NCBI GenBank assembly: GCA_964384525.1
Contig: CAYLKO010000009.1
Location: 1-63,660, forward strand
Source of the DNA: SHZI01 sp964384525
GTDB taxonomy: Bacteria; Pseudomonadota; Gammaproteobacteria; Steroidobacterales; GCA-2729495
Direction: 5' to 3'
DNA: 63,660 nt
Each line of letters opens with the position of its first letter. The stretch's first letter is position 1. Below are positions 24,921 to 35,300 of this stretch, one piece after another. The position numbers and the translations under genes are program-made. A model generated the notes under the pieces. That model saw only the letters and a program-made list of their open reading frames with translations. It made no database searches and had not been told where the DNA came from.

Positions 24921-25678
24921 TCAATCCTTGCGCAATCTCGCCACGAGATTGCGCATGCCGGTTTGCGTCTCCGCGCTGAACCACCAGTCGGTGGCAACCG
25001 TTGCATCGTCCGGGTTCCTGAGCGCCTCCAGCAACCGGGACTTGGCGGCCAGACGGGTGGTGTTCATCGCCACGGGAGGCAGGGCCAGAAGTTCGGCGGC
25101 ACGGGTCAATGCCAGTGCCTGCAGCGCTTCCGGTGCTGCCAGCTCGTCGACCAGTCCCACCGACAAAGCCTCATCCATGGTCAGCAGTTGCCCCCGCATG
25201 GCGAGACGCCGGGCAACCCGCGGACCCACCACTTCCATCAGGGCAATCAAGGTGGCCGCCGGCACCGGCAGGCCCACCTGGACTTCATTGAGGCCAATCC
25301 GGCAGGCGCCAGCCACACCGATGCGATAGTCGCAATGCAGGGCGAGCACGGCCCCACCCGCCGGCGCCTGACCGGACAGTGCGGCGCTCACCGGCACCGG
25401 GCTCGCNNNNNNNNNNACGCCAGTGTGCGGTTCAAGGCAATGAACAGCCGCCAGAACGCCTCTATCTCGCGTCGATCCTGGGTCAGCAGCTCCGGCACAT
25501 CCAGCCCGCCGCTGAACATGCCCGGCCTGCCGGTCAGGATGATCGCGTGGGCACCATCCATCCGCACGCTTTCCAGCGCCGCCAGCAAGCGCTCGACGAG
25601 CTCGCGGTTCAGGGCATTGGCCGGCGGCCGGTCCATGCGGATTTCGGCGGTGGCCTCGTGAAACTGGATATGCAGCAT
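24921..25678 (-). CDS. Enoyl-CoA isomerase of the crotonase superfamily, interrupted by an assembly gap
   Basis: Crotonase-fold protein; the two halves lie in different frames only because of a ten-N gap at 25407-25416. The N-half runs from MLHIQFHEATAEIRMDRPPA to ALNRTLA and contains the oxyanion segment MFSGGLDVPEL. The C-half resumes at ASPVPVSAALSGQAPAGG. In the C-half, the first catalytic Glu of hydratases is absent (APAGGAVLALHCDYRI), while the Glu in IGLNEVQVGL is present; this pattern is that of delta3,delta2-enoyl-CoA isomerases. It would shift double bonds during oxidation of unsaturated fatty acids. The gene sits 8 bases after ftsB, where ispD usually lies. Confidence 0.8.
25407..25416. 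other. Assembly gap, ten N
   Basis: Ten N inside the enoyl-CoA isomerase gene. For the flanking frames to join, the true missing length must be 2 more than a multiple of 3, so 10 is a placeholder and not a measured length. Confidence 0.98.
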
Positions 25679-25686
25679 GGCGATCG

Positions 25687-25971
25687 TCAGCTGCCCGGGC
25701 GGGGGCCGGCGAACAGGAAAAAGGTTTCGTTCGGCCCGATCAGGCCCAGATCAGCCCGGGCCCGTTCTTCCACGGCCGCCTTGCCCTTGCGCAGCTCCAC
25801 CACCTCGGCTTCAAGGCGCTGGTTGCGCTGGGTCAGCCGGGCATTTTCCGCGGCCTGTTGATCCATCGCGGCCGACAGCTGGCTGACTTCGCGAAAGCCG
25901 TCGTCGGAGGCCCACAGCCGGACCTGCAGCAGCAGGAACAGGACGGCCATGAGACCGATGCCGATTCGCAT
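25687..25971 (-). CDS. ftsB: Cell division protein FtsB
   Basis: Bitopic membrane protein of the FtsQLB divisome complex. About 94 residues: a short cytoplasmic end, one membrane span (MRIGIGLMAVLFLLLQVRLW), then a coiled coil of about 45 residues (QLSAAMDQQAAENARLTQRN and following) and a C-terminal segment with ARADLGLIGPNETFF, typical of the family. Met at 25971 gives the standard short N-terminus; another in-frame ATG at 25992 adds seven residues. It follows eno, as in most gammaproteobacteria. Confidence 0.93.
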   Translation of the reverse strand: MRIGIGLMAVLFLLLQVRLWASDDGFREVSQLSAAMDQQAAENARLTQRNQRLEAEVVELRKGKAAVEERARADLGLIGPNETFFLFAGPRPGS

Positions 25972-26058
25972 GATGTGAAACTCAGCCTGCATGCTGCCCC
26001 GCTTCCCCGCTCAACGACCCCAGCCAGTCACGACATCCGCCCTGTGCCGCATTGGCTG

Positions 26059-27345
26059 CTAAGCCCGCGGCAGTGCGACCGGAAAGGCAGCCGCACCGGC
26101 ATACGATGCCTCCGCCCCCAGCCATTCTTCAATCCGCAACAGTTGATTGTACTTCGCCGTGCGGTCGGAGCGGCACAACGAGCCGGTCTTGATCTGCGTC
26201 GCCCGGGTGCCAACGGCAATATCGGCGATGGTCGCATCCTCGGTTTCGCCCGCGCGATGCGACACAACCGCGGCGTAACCGGCGTCGACTGCCATGTCGA
26301 TGGCGGCCAGGGTCTCCGTCAGGGTACCGATCTGGTTGGGCTTGATCAGGATGGAATTGGCGATGTGGTCGGCAATGCCGCGACCGAGTATGGCCGTGTT
26401 GGTGACGAACAGGTCGTCGCCCACCAGCTGCACGCGCTGGCCGCGCGCCCTGGTCAGCAGCGCCCAGCCGTCCCCGTCATCCTCCGCCATGCCATCCTCG
26501 ATGGAAACGATCGGATACTGAGCCGCCAGGTTGGCAAGGTAGTCCACGAACTGGCTGGCACTGAAGCGACGACCCTCCGACTCCAGATGGTACTCACCCT
26601 CCCTGAAGAGTTCGGAACTGGCCACATCCAGGCCCAGCTGGATCTCCCGGCCCGGCACAAAACCGGCCACGCGGATGGCCTCGGAGATGGTGTCCAGGGC
26701 GGCTGCATTGGACGGCAGGTTCGGTGCGAAGCCCCCCTCGTCACCGACTGCGGTGGCGAGCCCCTGCTTCTTCAGGACCGACTTCAGGGCATGAAAGATT
26801 TCCACGCCGAAACGCAGGGCTTCACCAAAGGAGCCGGCGCCGACCGGCAGGATCATGAACTCCTGGATGTCGACGCTGTTGTCGGCGTGGGCGCCACCAT
26901 TGATGATGTTCATCATCGGCACCGGCAGCACCGTACCCGGACCCAGGGTGCGGAACAGCGGCTCGCCACGCTCGGCCGCACTGGCATGGGCAACCGCCAG
27001 CGAGACGGCCAGGATGGCATTGGCACCCAGACGGGATTTGTCCGGCTGGCCGTCCAGGCCGATCATCCGGTGATCGATACCCGGCTGATCGCGCCCGTCG
27101 AGGCCAAGCAGCGCACCGCGAATTTCCCCGTTGACCATCTGCACGGCGCGGCGTACACCCTTGCCCCCATAGCGGGCCGGGTCGCCATCACGCAGTTCCA
27201 TCGCTTCACGACGCCCGGTCGAGGCGCCGGAAGGCACGGCCGCCCGGCCCGTCGCACCACTCTCCAGTTGAACTTCCGCCTCAACCGTCGGGTTGCCCCG
27301 TGAATCCAGAATCTCGCGACCGTGGATGTCGACTATCGCACTCAT
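26059..27345 (-). CDS. eno: Enolase
   Basis: Interconverts 2-phosphoglycerate and phosphoenolpyruvate. The 428 residues include DIHGREILDSRGNPTVE, the loop GASTGRREAMELRDGD, the acid/base and metal segment IVSIEDGMAEDDGDGW, the catalytic lysine in LIKPNQIGTLTET and the SHRAGETEDA signature. The start overlaps the kdsA stop by 4 bases, completing the usual pyrG-kdsA-eno-ftsB run. A pckG gene, which supplies PEP for gluconeogenesis, is found later in the window. Confidence 0.98.
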   Translation of the reverse strand: MSAIVDIHGREILDSRGNPTVEAEVQLESGATGRAAVPSGASTGRREAMELRDGDPARYGGKGVRRAVQMVNGEIRGALLGLDGRDQPGIDHRMIGLDGQPDKSRLGANAILAVSLAVAHASAAERGEPLFRTLGPGTVLPVPMMNIINGGAHADNSVDIQEFMILPVGAGSFGEALRFGVEIFHALKSVLKKQGLATAVGDEGGFAPNLPSNAAALDTISEAIRVAGFVPGREIQLGLDVASSELFREGEYHLESEGRRFSASQFVDYLANLAAQYPIVSIEDGMAEDDGDGWALLTRARGQRVQLVGDDLFVTNTAILGRGIADHIANSILIKPNQIGTLTETLAAIDMAVDAGYAAVVSHRAGETEDATIADIAVGTRATQIKTGSLCRSDRTAKYNQLLRIEEWLGAEASYAGAAAFPVALPRA

Positions 27346-28208
27346 CTGTGGTCCTGCTCCTGTTGCAGATTGGTTGGCAATTGCATTTCCACCGGTGGCT
27401 GGCGCTTGACGATGCCATCCAGCGCAACCAGGGTCGTGAGGAGTTCTTCCATCAGGTCCAGGGGCCAGGCGTTGGGACCGTCGGACAGGGCCCGGTCGGG
27501 GTCGGGATGGGTTTCCATGAACACTCCCGCCACACCGGCGGCGACGGCGGCCCGCGCCAGAACCGGCACGAACTCGCGCTGGCCTCCCGAGACCTCACCC
27601 TTGCCACCGGGCAGCTGCACGGAATGGGTGGCATCGAACACCACCGGGCGGCCGGTTGCACGCAGCACCGCCAGCGATCGCATGTCGGTCACCAGGTTGT
27701 TGTAGCCGAACGTGAAGCCCCGCTCGCAGACCATGATGCCGGTGTTGCCGGTGCTCTCGGCTTTGGCCACGACATTGCCCATTTCCCAGGGCGACAGGAA
27801 CTGGCCCTTCTTGATGTTGACCGGCTTGCCCTGCGCCGCCACCTTCAGGATGAAATTGGTCTGGCGGCACAAGAAAGCCGGCGTCTGCAGAACGTCGACC
27901 ACGGCCGCCACTTCGGCCAACGGGGTGTCTTCGTGGACATCGGTGAGCACCGGCACGTCGAGTTGGCGACGCACGCTTTCCAGCACGCGCAGGCCCTCTT
28001 CGATGCCGGGGCCGCGATAGCTCTTCAATGAAGAACGATTGGCCTTGTCGTAGGACGACTTGAACACGAAGGGAATGTGGAGCCGTCGAGCCATGTCGCG
28101 CAGCCGGCCGGCGGTTTCGACCGCCAGCATCTCGGTCTCCACGACACAGGGACCGGCAATCAGGAACAGGGGCTGATCAGCGCCGATCTCGACGCCGGCG
28201 AGCTTCAT
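27342..28208 (-). CDS. kdsA: 3-deoxy-8-phosphooctulonate (KDO-8-P) synthase
   Basis: Condenses PEP with arabinose 5-phosphate for the KDO of lipopolysaccharide inner core. The 288 residues begin MKLAGVEIGADQPLFLIAGP and contain FKSSYDKANRSS, LTDVHEDTPLAEV, CRQTNFI, NIKKGQFLSPWEM and DATHSVQLPGG. The ATG at 28208 overlaps the pyrG stop (ATGA); in-frame codons further upstream lie within pyrG. With lpxA, lpxB and lpxD in the window it shows a standard LPS-bearing outer membrane. Confidence 0.97.
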   Translation of the reverse strand: MKLAGVEIGADQPLFLIAGPCVVETEMLAVETAGRLRDMARRLHIPFVFKSSYDKANRSSLKSYRGPGIEEGLRVLESVRRQLDVPVLTDVHEDTPLAEVAAVVDVLQTPAFLCRQTNFILKVAAQGKPVNIKKGQFLSPWEMGNVVAKAESTGNTGIMVCERGFTFGYNNLVTDMRSLAVLRATGRPVVFDATHSVQLPGGKGEVSGGQREFVPVLARAAVAAGVAGVFMETHPDPDRALSDGPNAWPLDLMEELLTTLVALDGIVKRQPPVEMQLPTNLQQEQDHR

Positions 28209-29851
28209 GCCCGCACGGCTGCCGGCAGCTCCGCAACCCGGAACTGGCGTGCCGCCCGGATGAAGCCGCTGAACAGGGGATGGCCATCGCGGGGATTCGA
28301 CTGGAATTCCGGATGGAACTGGCAGGCAATGAACCACGGATGATCCGGCAGCTCGATGATCTCCACCAGGCCATCGATCGAAAAACCGGAAAAGACCAGC
28401 CCGGCATTGCTCATCCGGTCCAGGTAATTGTTGTTGAATTCAAAACGATGCCGATGACGCTCGCGGATGATGTCCGTGCCGTAGATGTCGTGAATGAGTG
28501 TGCCGGCCTGCAGGCGGCACTCCTGGGCGCCAAGCCGCATGCTGCCGCCGACTGACGACGTGGCGTCCCGCTTCTGCAGGCTGCCGTCCCGATCCTGCCA
28601 TTCGGAGATCAGCGCGATCACCGGGTGCGGGGTCTGGGGATTGAACTCGGTACTGTGGGCGCCATCAAGCCCCAGAACATTCCGGGCATATTCGATCACG
28701 GCGATCTGCAGTCCCAGGCAGATGCCGAGGTAGGGAATGCCGTGCTCGCGGGCATAACGCACCGTCGCAATCTTGCCTTCAATGCCGCGTTCGCCAAAAC
28801 CGCCGGGTACCAGGATGGCGTCGACGCCGGCCAGCGCGCCGAGGCCGTTCTTTTCGATGTCCTGCGACTCGATGTAGCGGATATGAACCCGCGTCCGGGT
28901 CTGGAGGCCGGCGTGCAGCAGGGATTCGCTGAGTGAAATGTAGGAATCGCGCAAGTCCACATACTTGCCGACCATGGCGATGGTCACCTCGGCCTCCGGG
29001 TTGCGCCGGGCTGCAACCACGGCCTCCCACTCGGCCAGATCCGCCTGCGGCACGGCGAGGCCTAGACGATCGACCACGATCGTATCCAGGCCCTGGTCGC
29101 GAAGCAGCATCGGCAGCTTGTACAGATCATCCACATCCACGGCCGAGATGACTGCCCGCTCCTGCACATTGGTGAACAGCGCGATCTTGCGCCGCTGCTC
29201 GTTCGGCAGCGGTTGTTCCGAGCGGCACACGAGGATGTCCGGCTGGATGCCGATCGACCGCAGCTCCTTGACGGAGTGCTGGGTCGGCTTGGTCTTGATC
29301 TCGGAGGATGACGCGATGTAGGGAACCAGCGTGAGGTGGACATACACGCAATTCTGGGGGCCGAGATCGACGCCGAGCTGGCGGATCGCTTCCAGAAACG
29401 GCAGCGATTCGATGTCGCCCACGGTGCCGCCGATCTCGACGATGCAGACATCGGCATCACCGGCGCCCAGGCGGATGCAGCGCTTGATCTCGTCGGTCAC
29501 ATGGGGAATCACCTGGACCGTGGCGCCCAGATAGTCGCCGCGGCGCTCCTTGGCGATGACGCTGCCGTAGATCCGGCCGGTCGTGAAATTGCTGTTGCGT
29601 CCCGTGGTGGTCCGCACGAAGCGCTCGTAATGACCCAGATCGAGATCGGTTTCGGTCCCGTCGCTGGTCACGAATACCTCGCCGTGCTGAAAGGGACTCA
29701 TGGTGCCCGGATCCACGTTCAGGTAAGGATCCAGCTTGATCATGGACACCTTGAGCCCGCGCGCTTCCAGAATGGCACCGAGGGAGGCGGCCGTTATGCC
29801 CTTGCCGAGCGAGGACACAACGCCACCAGTCACGAAAATATAGCGGGGCAT
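28205..29851 (-). CDS. pyrG: CTP synthase
   Basis: Aminates UTP to CTP with glutamine. The 548 residues hold the N-terminal synthase domain (MPRYIFVTGGVVSSLGKGIT, then KLDPYLNVDPGTMSPFQHGE) and a C-terminal glutamine amidotransferase domain with the nucleophile Cys in LGICLGLQIAVIEYA and the His-Glu of CQFHPEFQSNP. The ATG at 29851 fits the family start and has GGAG nine bases upstream. The 168 bases before it separate it from tilS and probably hold its promoter. Confidence 0.97.
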   Translation of the reverse strand: MPRYIFVTGGVVSSLGKGITAASLGAILEARGLKVSMIKLDPYLNVDPGTMSPFQHGEVFVTSDGTETDLDLGHYERFVRTTTGRNSNFTTGRIYGSVIAKERRGDYLGATVQVIPHVTDEIKRCIRLGAGDADVCIVEIGGTVGDIESLPFLEAIRQLGVDLGPQNCVYVHLTLVPYIASSSEIKTKPTQHSVKELRSIGIQPDILVCRSEQPLPNEQRRKIALFTNVQERAVISAVDVDDLYKLPMLLRDQGLDTIVVDRLGLAVPQADLAEWEAVVAARRNPEAEVTIAMVGKYVDLRDSYISLSESLLHAGLQTRTRVHIRYIESQDIEKNGLGALAGVDAILVPGGFGERGIEGKIATVRYAREHGIPYLGICLGLQIAVIEYARNVLGLDGAHSTEFNPQTPHPVIALISEWQDRDGSLQKRDATSSVGGSMRLGAQECRLQAGTLIHDIYGTDIIRERHRHRFEFNNNYLDRMSNAGLVFSGFSIDGLVEIIELPDHPWFIACQFHPEFQSNPRDGHPLFSGFIRAARQFRVAELPAAVRA

Positions 29852-30019
29852 GGCTCCCATCTCCGCCGACCGGGGCGGCTGCTGAAAAAAGTCCGAACAG
29901 GGCGGGATACCTTGCCGGCGATCAGGCTCGGGCAAGGTGGCGCAGTGTTCGGGCTGGACGCTCCATCGAGGACGTAGATGGGTAGCAAAAGTTACCAGAT
30001 AGGCCCTTCTGGAACAACA

Positions 30020-31438
30020 TCAGCGCAGGACACCATGACCGCTCCAGATGACTTCCAGCGCATCTTCCCGCAGGCCGGCTGCCGAATCCGCGGCCCACGA
30101 TGCGATCCAGAGATCGCCCACAGCCGCCAGTTCGCCGCCAGCGATCAGCAGGGGGATGTGCGGCCGCATCCACGGCACGATGCCCGCCGATTGAAACAGA
30201 TACTTGAGACTGCGGTGATGTGCATCGCCCACCGGCCGCAGGCGCTCGCCTCCATCACGAAAGCCGACGGCAAAACCGGCGGCTAACAACCGGGCATCGA
30301 GGCGGCAGGCACCGGTGCGGTGCGTCGCTGCAGAACCGGACTTGAAGCTCAACACACCGCGACCGTGACCGAGCTCGAGCGGTGCCCTGCCCGACCATGG
30401 CAGCGGTGCCGCTGGTGGCGCCGCCGTGACGGCGACATCCAGCAGATACAAAAAATCACGATAGCGGCGGATCTCGTGCCCGCCCCAGCACAACAACGGC
30501 AACTTGCCGCTGCCGGCTTCCAGCAGTGGCGGCAGGCCTATCCGGAGGCGGCGCTCGGGTGGCACCGCCCAGCCACGCTGGCGGGCGAGAAAGCGGATCA
30601 GATTGCGTTGTCTGGCGGGCTTCAAGGCCTGCAGCGCCCGGAGGTTCAAGCGATGGCTGGCGTGCGGATCCAGAACCGGTTTGGCATCCTCCACGGCCAG
30701 ATCATCCAGCAGCCCGGCGGCTTCGGCAGCCAGTACGGCGGTGCGGCCGGCGGCAGCCGCTGCAGCCGGAAAGCGCCCGACCAGCATGGGCGCCAGTCGA
30801 TGGCGCAGAAAACTCCGGTCGAAGGCTGGGTCGGCATTCATGGGATCGGTCAGCCACGTGATGCCAGCTGGTCGCAGGATGTGCTCCGCATAGTCCTGCA
30901 CGGTGCGCGACGGCACATCGAGCAGCGGACGCGACAGCTGACCGGCACCGAACGCAGTGCTGGCCGGAATACCGGCCAGGCCCGCCACACCCGCGCCCCT
31001 GAACAGGTGCAGCAGCACGGTTTCCAGCTGGTCATCGGCATGGTGACCGGTCAGCAAATACTCGCCGGGACGCATCTGCGCCTGCAGAGCTGCATAACGT
31101 GCGGTGCGCGCGGCGGCTTCAATGCCATGGTGCTGCTCGTCGCGCACGTCGACGGCCAGGTTCAGCAGCGGGATCCCGAGACGGCCCGCAAGCACTGCGC
31201 AATGCTGCGCCCAGTCGCCTGCCTGGGCCTGCAAGCCGTGATCGACATGTGCAGCCCGCAGGCCAAACCGGCACGTCTGGCGCAAACCTGCCAGGGCATG
31301 CAGCAACACCGTGGAATCCCGGCCCCCGCTGAAGGCCACCAGCAACGTGGCGCCGGCTGGCAGCGCTTGCGCCAGCGCCCGCCGGATGACGTCTGCCGTG
31401 GCGGCGCCGGTCGGCTCAGTTCTCCCGGAAGCTGCCAT
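30020..31438 (-). CDS. tilS: tRNA(Ile)-lysidine synthase
   Basis: Converts C34 of the CAU-anticodon tRNA-Ile to lysidine so that it reads AUA. The 472 residues carry the PP-loop ATP site LLVAFSGGRDSTVLLHAL near 33-50, the family motif LTGHHADDQLETVLLHLFRG, and the C-terminal tRNA-binding domains (ERLRPVGDAHHRSLKYLFQS). It begins within the end of accA (23-base overlap), matching the accA-tilS order of relatives. Nearby alternative starts cannot be excluded. Confidence 0.95.
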   Translation of the reverse strand: MAASGRTEPTGAATADVIRRALAQALPAGATLLVAFSGGRDSTVLLHALAGLRQTCRFGLRAAHVDHGLQAQAGDWAQHCAVLAGRLGIPLLNLAVDVRDEQHHGIEAAARTARYAALQAQMRPGEYLLTGHHADDQLETVLLHLFRGAGVAGLAGIPASTAFGAGQLSRPLLDVPSRTVQDYAEHILRPAGITWLTDPMNADPAFDRSFLRHRLAPMLVGRFPAAAAAAGRTAVLAAEAAGLLDDLAVEDAKPVLDPHASHRLNLRALQALKPARQRNLIRFLARQRGWAVPPERRLRIGLPPLLEAGSGKLPLLCWGGHEIRRYRDFLYLLDVAVTAAPPAAPLPWSGRAPLELGHGRGVLSFKSGSAATHRTGACRLDARLLAAGFAVGFRDGGERLRPVGDAHHRSLKYLFQSAGIVPWMRPHIPLLIAGGELAAVGDLWIASWAADSAAGLREDALEVIWSGHGVLR

Positions 31439-32375
31439 AGGACTGCAGCCGGGTTGAACGGCGGCGGAGCAGTTCGTTCAGGTCCAGTGCTTCCAGGTCG
31501 CGGAGGTGGCTGATCAGGGCCAGCTGCACCGAGGCCGTCGTCCGGTCGGTGTCGCGATGCGCGCCACCCAGCGGCTCGCGCACCACCTCATCGATCAGGC
31601 CCAGCGCCCGCAGTCGCGGCGCCGTGACGCCCATCGCCCCGGCCGCGAGTGCGGCCTTGTCCTCACTCATCCACAAAATGCTGGCACAACCCTCCGGCGA
31701 GATGACGCTGTAGACGCTGTACTCGAGCATGATCACCCGATCGGCAATGCCGATCGCCAGCGCACCGCCGGAGCCGCCCTCACCGATGACGACGCTGATG
31801 ATCGGCGTCTTGAGGCCGGCCATCACCAACAGGTTCCGGGCAATGGCTTCGCTCTGGCCACGTTCCTCCGCACCGATGCCCGGATAGGCGCCGGGGGTGT
31901 CGATGAAGGTGATCACCGGCAGCTGGAACTTCTCGGCAAAGCGGAACAACCGCAGGGCCTTGCGATAGCCCTCGGGCTTCGGCATGCCATAGTTGCGACG
32001 CACCCGCTCCTTGGTGTCTCGACCTTTCTGCTGGCCGATGTACACCACCGGCTTGCCCTCGAGCCGGCCCAGCCCCCCGACCATCGCCGGGTCATCGGCA
32101 TACATCCGGTCACCATGCAGCTCCTGGAAATCAGGGCTGATCGCCGCGAGATAGTCCAGGGTGTACGGCCGCATCGGATGCCGGGCAAGCTGCGCCACCT
32201 GCCATGCCGTCAGGCTGGAGAAGATGCTGCGGGTCAGTGCCTCGCTTTTGGACTTGAGCCGCGAGATCTCGTCGCTGATGTTGATCTCGGAATCATCGCC
32301 GACATAGCGCAATTCATCGATCTTTGCCTCCAGCTCGGCGATCGGTTGCTCGAAATCAAGAAATTTCAGATCCAT
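31416..32375 (-). CDS. accA: Acetyl-CoA carboxylase carboxyltransferase subunit alpha
   Basis: Alpha half of the carboxyltransferase that moves the carboxyl group from biotin to acetyl-CoA in the first step of fatty acid synthesis. The 319 residues begin MDLKFLDFEQPIAELEAKID and contain the crotonase-like core with GGLGRLEGKPVVYIGQQKG, FIDTPGAYPGIGAEERGQSE and VIGEGGSGGALAIG. It starts 24 bases after dnaE and overlaps tilS. Confidence 0.98.
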   Translation of the reverse strand: MDLKFLDFEQPIAELEAKIDELRYVGDDSEINISDEISRLKSKSEALTRSIFSSLTAWQVAQLARHPMRPYTLDYLAAISPDFQELHGDRMYADDPAMVGGLGRLEGKPVVYIGQQKGRDTKERVRRNYGMPKPEGYRKALRLFRFAEKFQLPVITFIDTPGAYPGIGAEERGQSEAIARNLLVMAGLKTPIISVVIGEGGSGGALAIGIADRVIMLEYSVYSVISPEGCASILWMSEDKAALAAGAMGVTAPRLRALGLIDEVVREPLGGAHRDTDRTTASVQLALISHLRDLEALDLNELLRRRSTRLQSYGSFREN

Positions 32376-32399
32376 TGGAACTCCGTTGTGCCGGGCATA

Positions 32400-35300
32400 T
32401 TACTGGTGGGTTCCTTCATAAATAAAGCGAAAGCCCTCCAGCCCCACGAGTTCCGACAAGCGCTCACGCAGCTCGCGTGTGGGGCGCACGGTCCATTCGC
32501 TGCCCAGGGCCAGGCGCGCCTGCGTGCCGGCGCTGCTGTAATAAAGCGACACACTGCAGTTCCCCGGCCGATATTGCTCCATCACGCTTTTCAACAATTG
32601 CGGGCTCAGGAACCGGTCGACATCGGCACGCCAGCGCAGCAACAGCCCGGTGGCCCGCGACTCGACGATCCGGTCGACATCCAGAACCTCCTTGGCATTC
32701 AGGCGCCAGCCATCCAGATATTCCTCGAAGCGCAGGCTGCCGCTGATGGCAACGATGGCGTGCTGGGCCAGCAGATGACGGAAGCGATCATAGCCTTCCT
32801 GGAAAAAATTCACTTCCAGCGTGCCGGTGCCATCGTCGAGCTCCACGGAGGTCCGCGTGCCGCGCTTGCGGATCGAGGCCACCAGCCCGGCAACGACCAC
32901 CTCCCGGCCGCCCCCCCGATAGTGATCGGTCGCTGCGGGCCGGTCGGCAATGATCGCCTCGATGCTCGAGGTGGTGACAAATGGCTGATCGGTACGATAC
33001 TGGTCGAAGGGATGCCCGCTCAGATACAGGCCCAGGCTTTCCCGCTCGGCCTTGAGTTTGCGGCCCCAGCCCCAGTCCGCCTGCTCGACGACGGCAGCCG
33101 GCCCCGCCGGCCCGGCGGTCGGTGCTCCGAACAGATCGTTCTGTCCGGCACTGGCGGCGGCTGCGGCTTGTTCCGCGGCATCCATGGCCGTCGGCAACGC
33201 GGCCAGCAGACTGGGCCGGTTGGCGCCGAATTGGTCGAGGGCGCCGGCCTTGATCAAGGCCTCGACCGAGCGCCGGCCGAGCTTCTGGCCGCCCGCCCGC
33301 AGGCAGAAGTCCTGCAGGCTGGAGAAAGGACCGCCTTCGGTGCGGGCGGCCACGATGTGTTCGGCAGCACTGCGGCCCACGCCCTTGATGGCGCCCAGCC
33401 CGTAACGAATCGCAGCCTTGCCTTCCACCTCGAAGGCATGCACCGACTCGTTCACATCGGGCGGCAGCACGCGAAGCCCCAGGGCCAGGCACTCCCGGCG
33501 CTGGACGATCAGGGCATCGGTGTCTCCCATTTCGGTGGTCATCACGGCCGCCATGAAAGCGGCCGGATGATTGGTCTTTAGCCATGCCGTCTGATAGGTC
33601 AGCACGGCATAGGCGGCCGAATGTGATTTGTTGAAACCGTAGCCGGCAAACTTCTCCATCAGATCGAAGATGTGCGTCGCCCTGGCCCGTTCGGTACCCC
33701 GCTCGGCAGCCCGTTCAGTGAAGATCGAACGCTGCTGGGCCATCTCTTCGGCCTTCTTCTTGCCCATGGCCCGGCGCAGGATATCCGCCTCCCCCAGCGA
33801 GTAGCCCGCCAGCCGCTGGGCAATCTGCATCACCTGCTCCTGATACAGGATGACGCCGTAGGTGTTGCGCAATACCGGCTCGAGATCCGGATGGAGGTAA
33901 TCCACCGGCTGATCCGGCCCGGCATGCTTGCGGTTGATGAAATCGTCAACCATGCCGGACTGCAATGGCCCGGGCCGATACAGGGCCACGAGCGCCACCA
34001 GATCGTCGAAGGTGTCGGGCTGCAGGCGCCGGACCAGATCGCGCATGCCGCGCGATTCCAGCTGGAATACCGCGGTGGTCTGGCAGGCCCTGAGCGCGTG
34101 GAATGTTCTGGCGTCATCCATCTTGAGCGACGGCACTTCGATCGGCGTCTCGCCGGCAAGGGCGCGGGCCACGTTGATGGTCCGGGCGGCGCGGTCGATG
34201 ATCGTCAGCGTCCGCAAGCCCAGGAAGTCGAACTTCACCAGTCCGGCGGCTTCAACGTCGTCCTTGTCGAACTGCGTGACCGCGAACTTTTCACCTTCAA
34301 CCTTGAAAAGCGGCGTGAATTCGGTGATCTCGCGCGGCGCAATGACGATGCCGCCGGCATGGCGTCCGGCATTCCGCACCAGGCCTTCCAGGCGGCGCCC
34401 GAGGTCGATGACACTGCGCACCTCTTCATCGCGGTCATACAACTCGCGCAACTCGGCTTCCTGCCCCAGGGCGATGTCGAGCGTCATTTCCACGCCGGGA
34501 TCGTTGGGCACCAGCTTGGCGATCCGGTCGGCCAGTCCGTAGGGCTGGCCCAGAACCCGGGCCACGTCCCGGACGACGGCGCGCGCCGCCATCGTGCCGT
34601 AGGTGATGATCTGCGAGACCCGGTCGGCTCCGTAACGGTCGCTGACGTACTCGATGACCCGGTCGCGGCCTTCCATGCAGAAGTCGATGTCGAAGTCCGG
34701 CATCGAAATCCGTTCCGGATTCAGGAAGCGCTCGAACAGCAGGTCATGGTGTATCGGATCGAGATCGGTGATGCCGAGCACCCAGGCCACCAGCGAGCCG
34801 GCGCCCGAACCGCGCCCGGGGCCGACCGGAATGCCGTTTTCACGGGCCCAGCGAATGAAGTCGGCGACGATCAGGAAGTAGCCGGCAAAGCCCATCCGGC
34901 AGATCACGTCCAGCTCGGTGGTCAGGCGCGATGTGTAGGCATCGGTTGAACTGAACTGTTGCCGGCTGCACCGCGAAGCCAGACCGGCTTCCGCCATGGT
35001 GCGCAGATAACCATCCGGCGTCATGCCGGCCGGAACCTCGTAATCCGGCAGGTGGGTGTCGCCAAGACTCAGTGTCAGGTGGCAGCGACGGGCAATCTCC
35101 ACGGTGTTTTCCAGCGCTTCCGGAAGATCGGCAAACAACGCAGCCATCTCCACCGGGGTGCGCAGGTACTGCTGCTCGCTGTAGAGATGTGGCCGCCCGG
35201 GGTCCGCCAACACACGACCGGTCTGGATGCACACCCGCGCTTCATGCGCTTCGAAGTCGGCCGCGGCGAGAAAGCGGACATCATTCGTGGCCACCACCGG

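Noticed and set aside
24921..25678. Enoyl-CoA isomerase as a frameshifted pseudogene
   Set aside because: The frame change coincides exactly with the ten-N gap, and the protein on both sides is well conserved.
29852..30019. Terminator formed by ggtagcaaaagttacc after tilS
   Set aside because: The stem is only about six pairs with a wobble or mismatch, and no T-run follows; I see nothing else certain in this 168-base gap.
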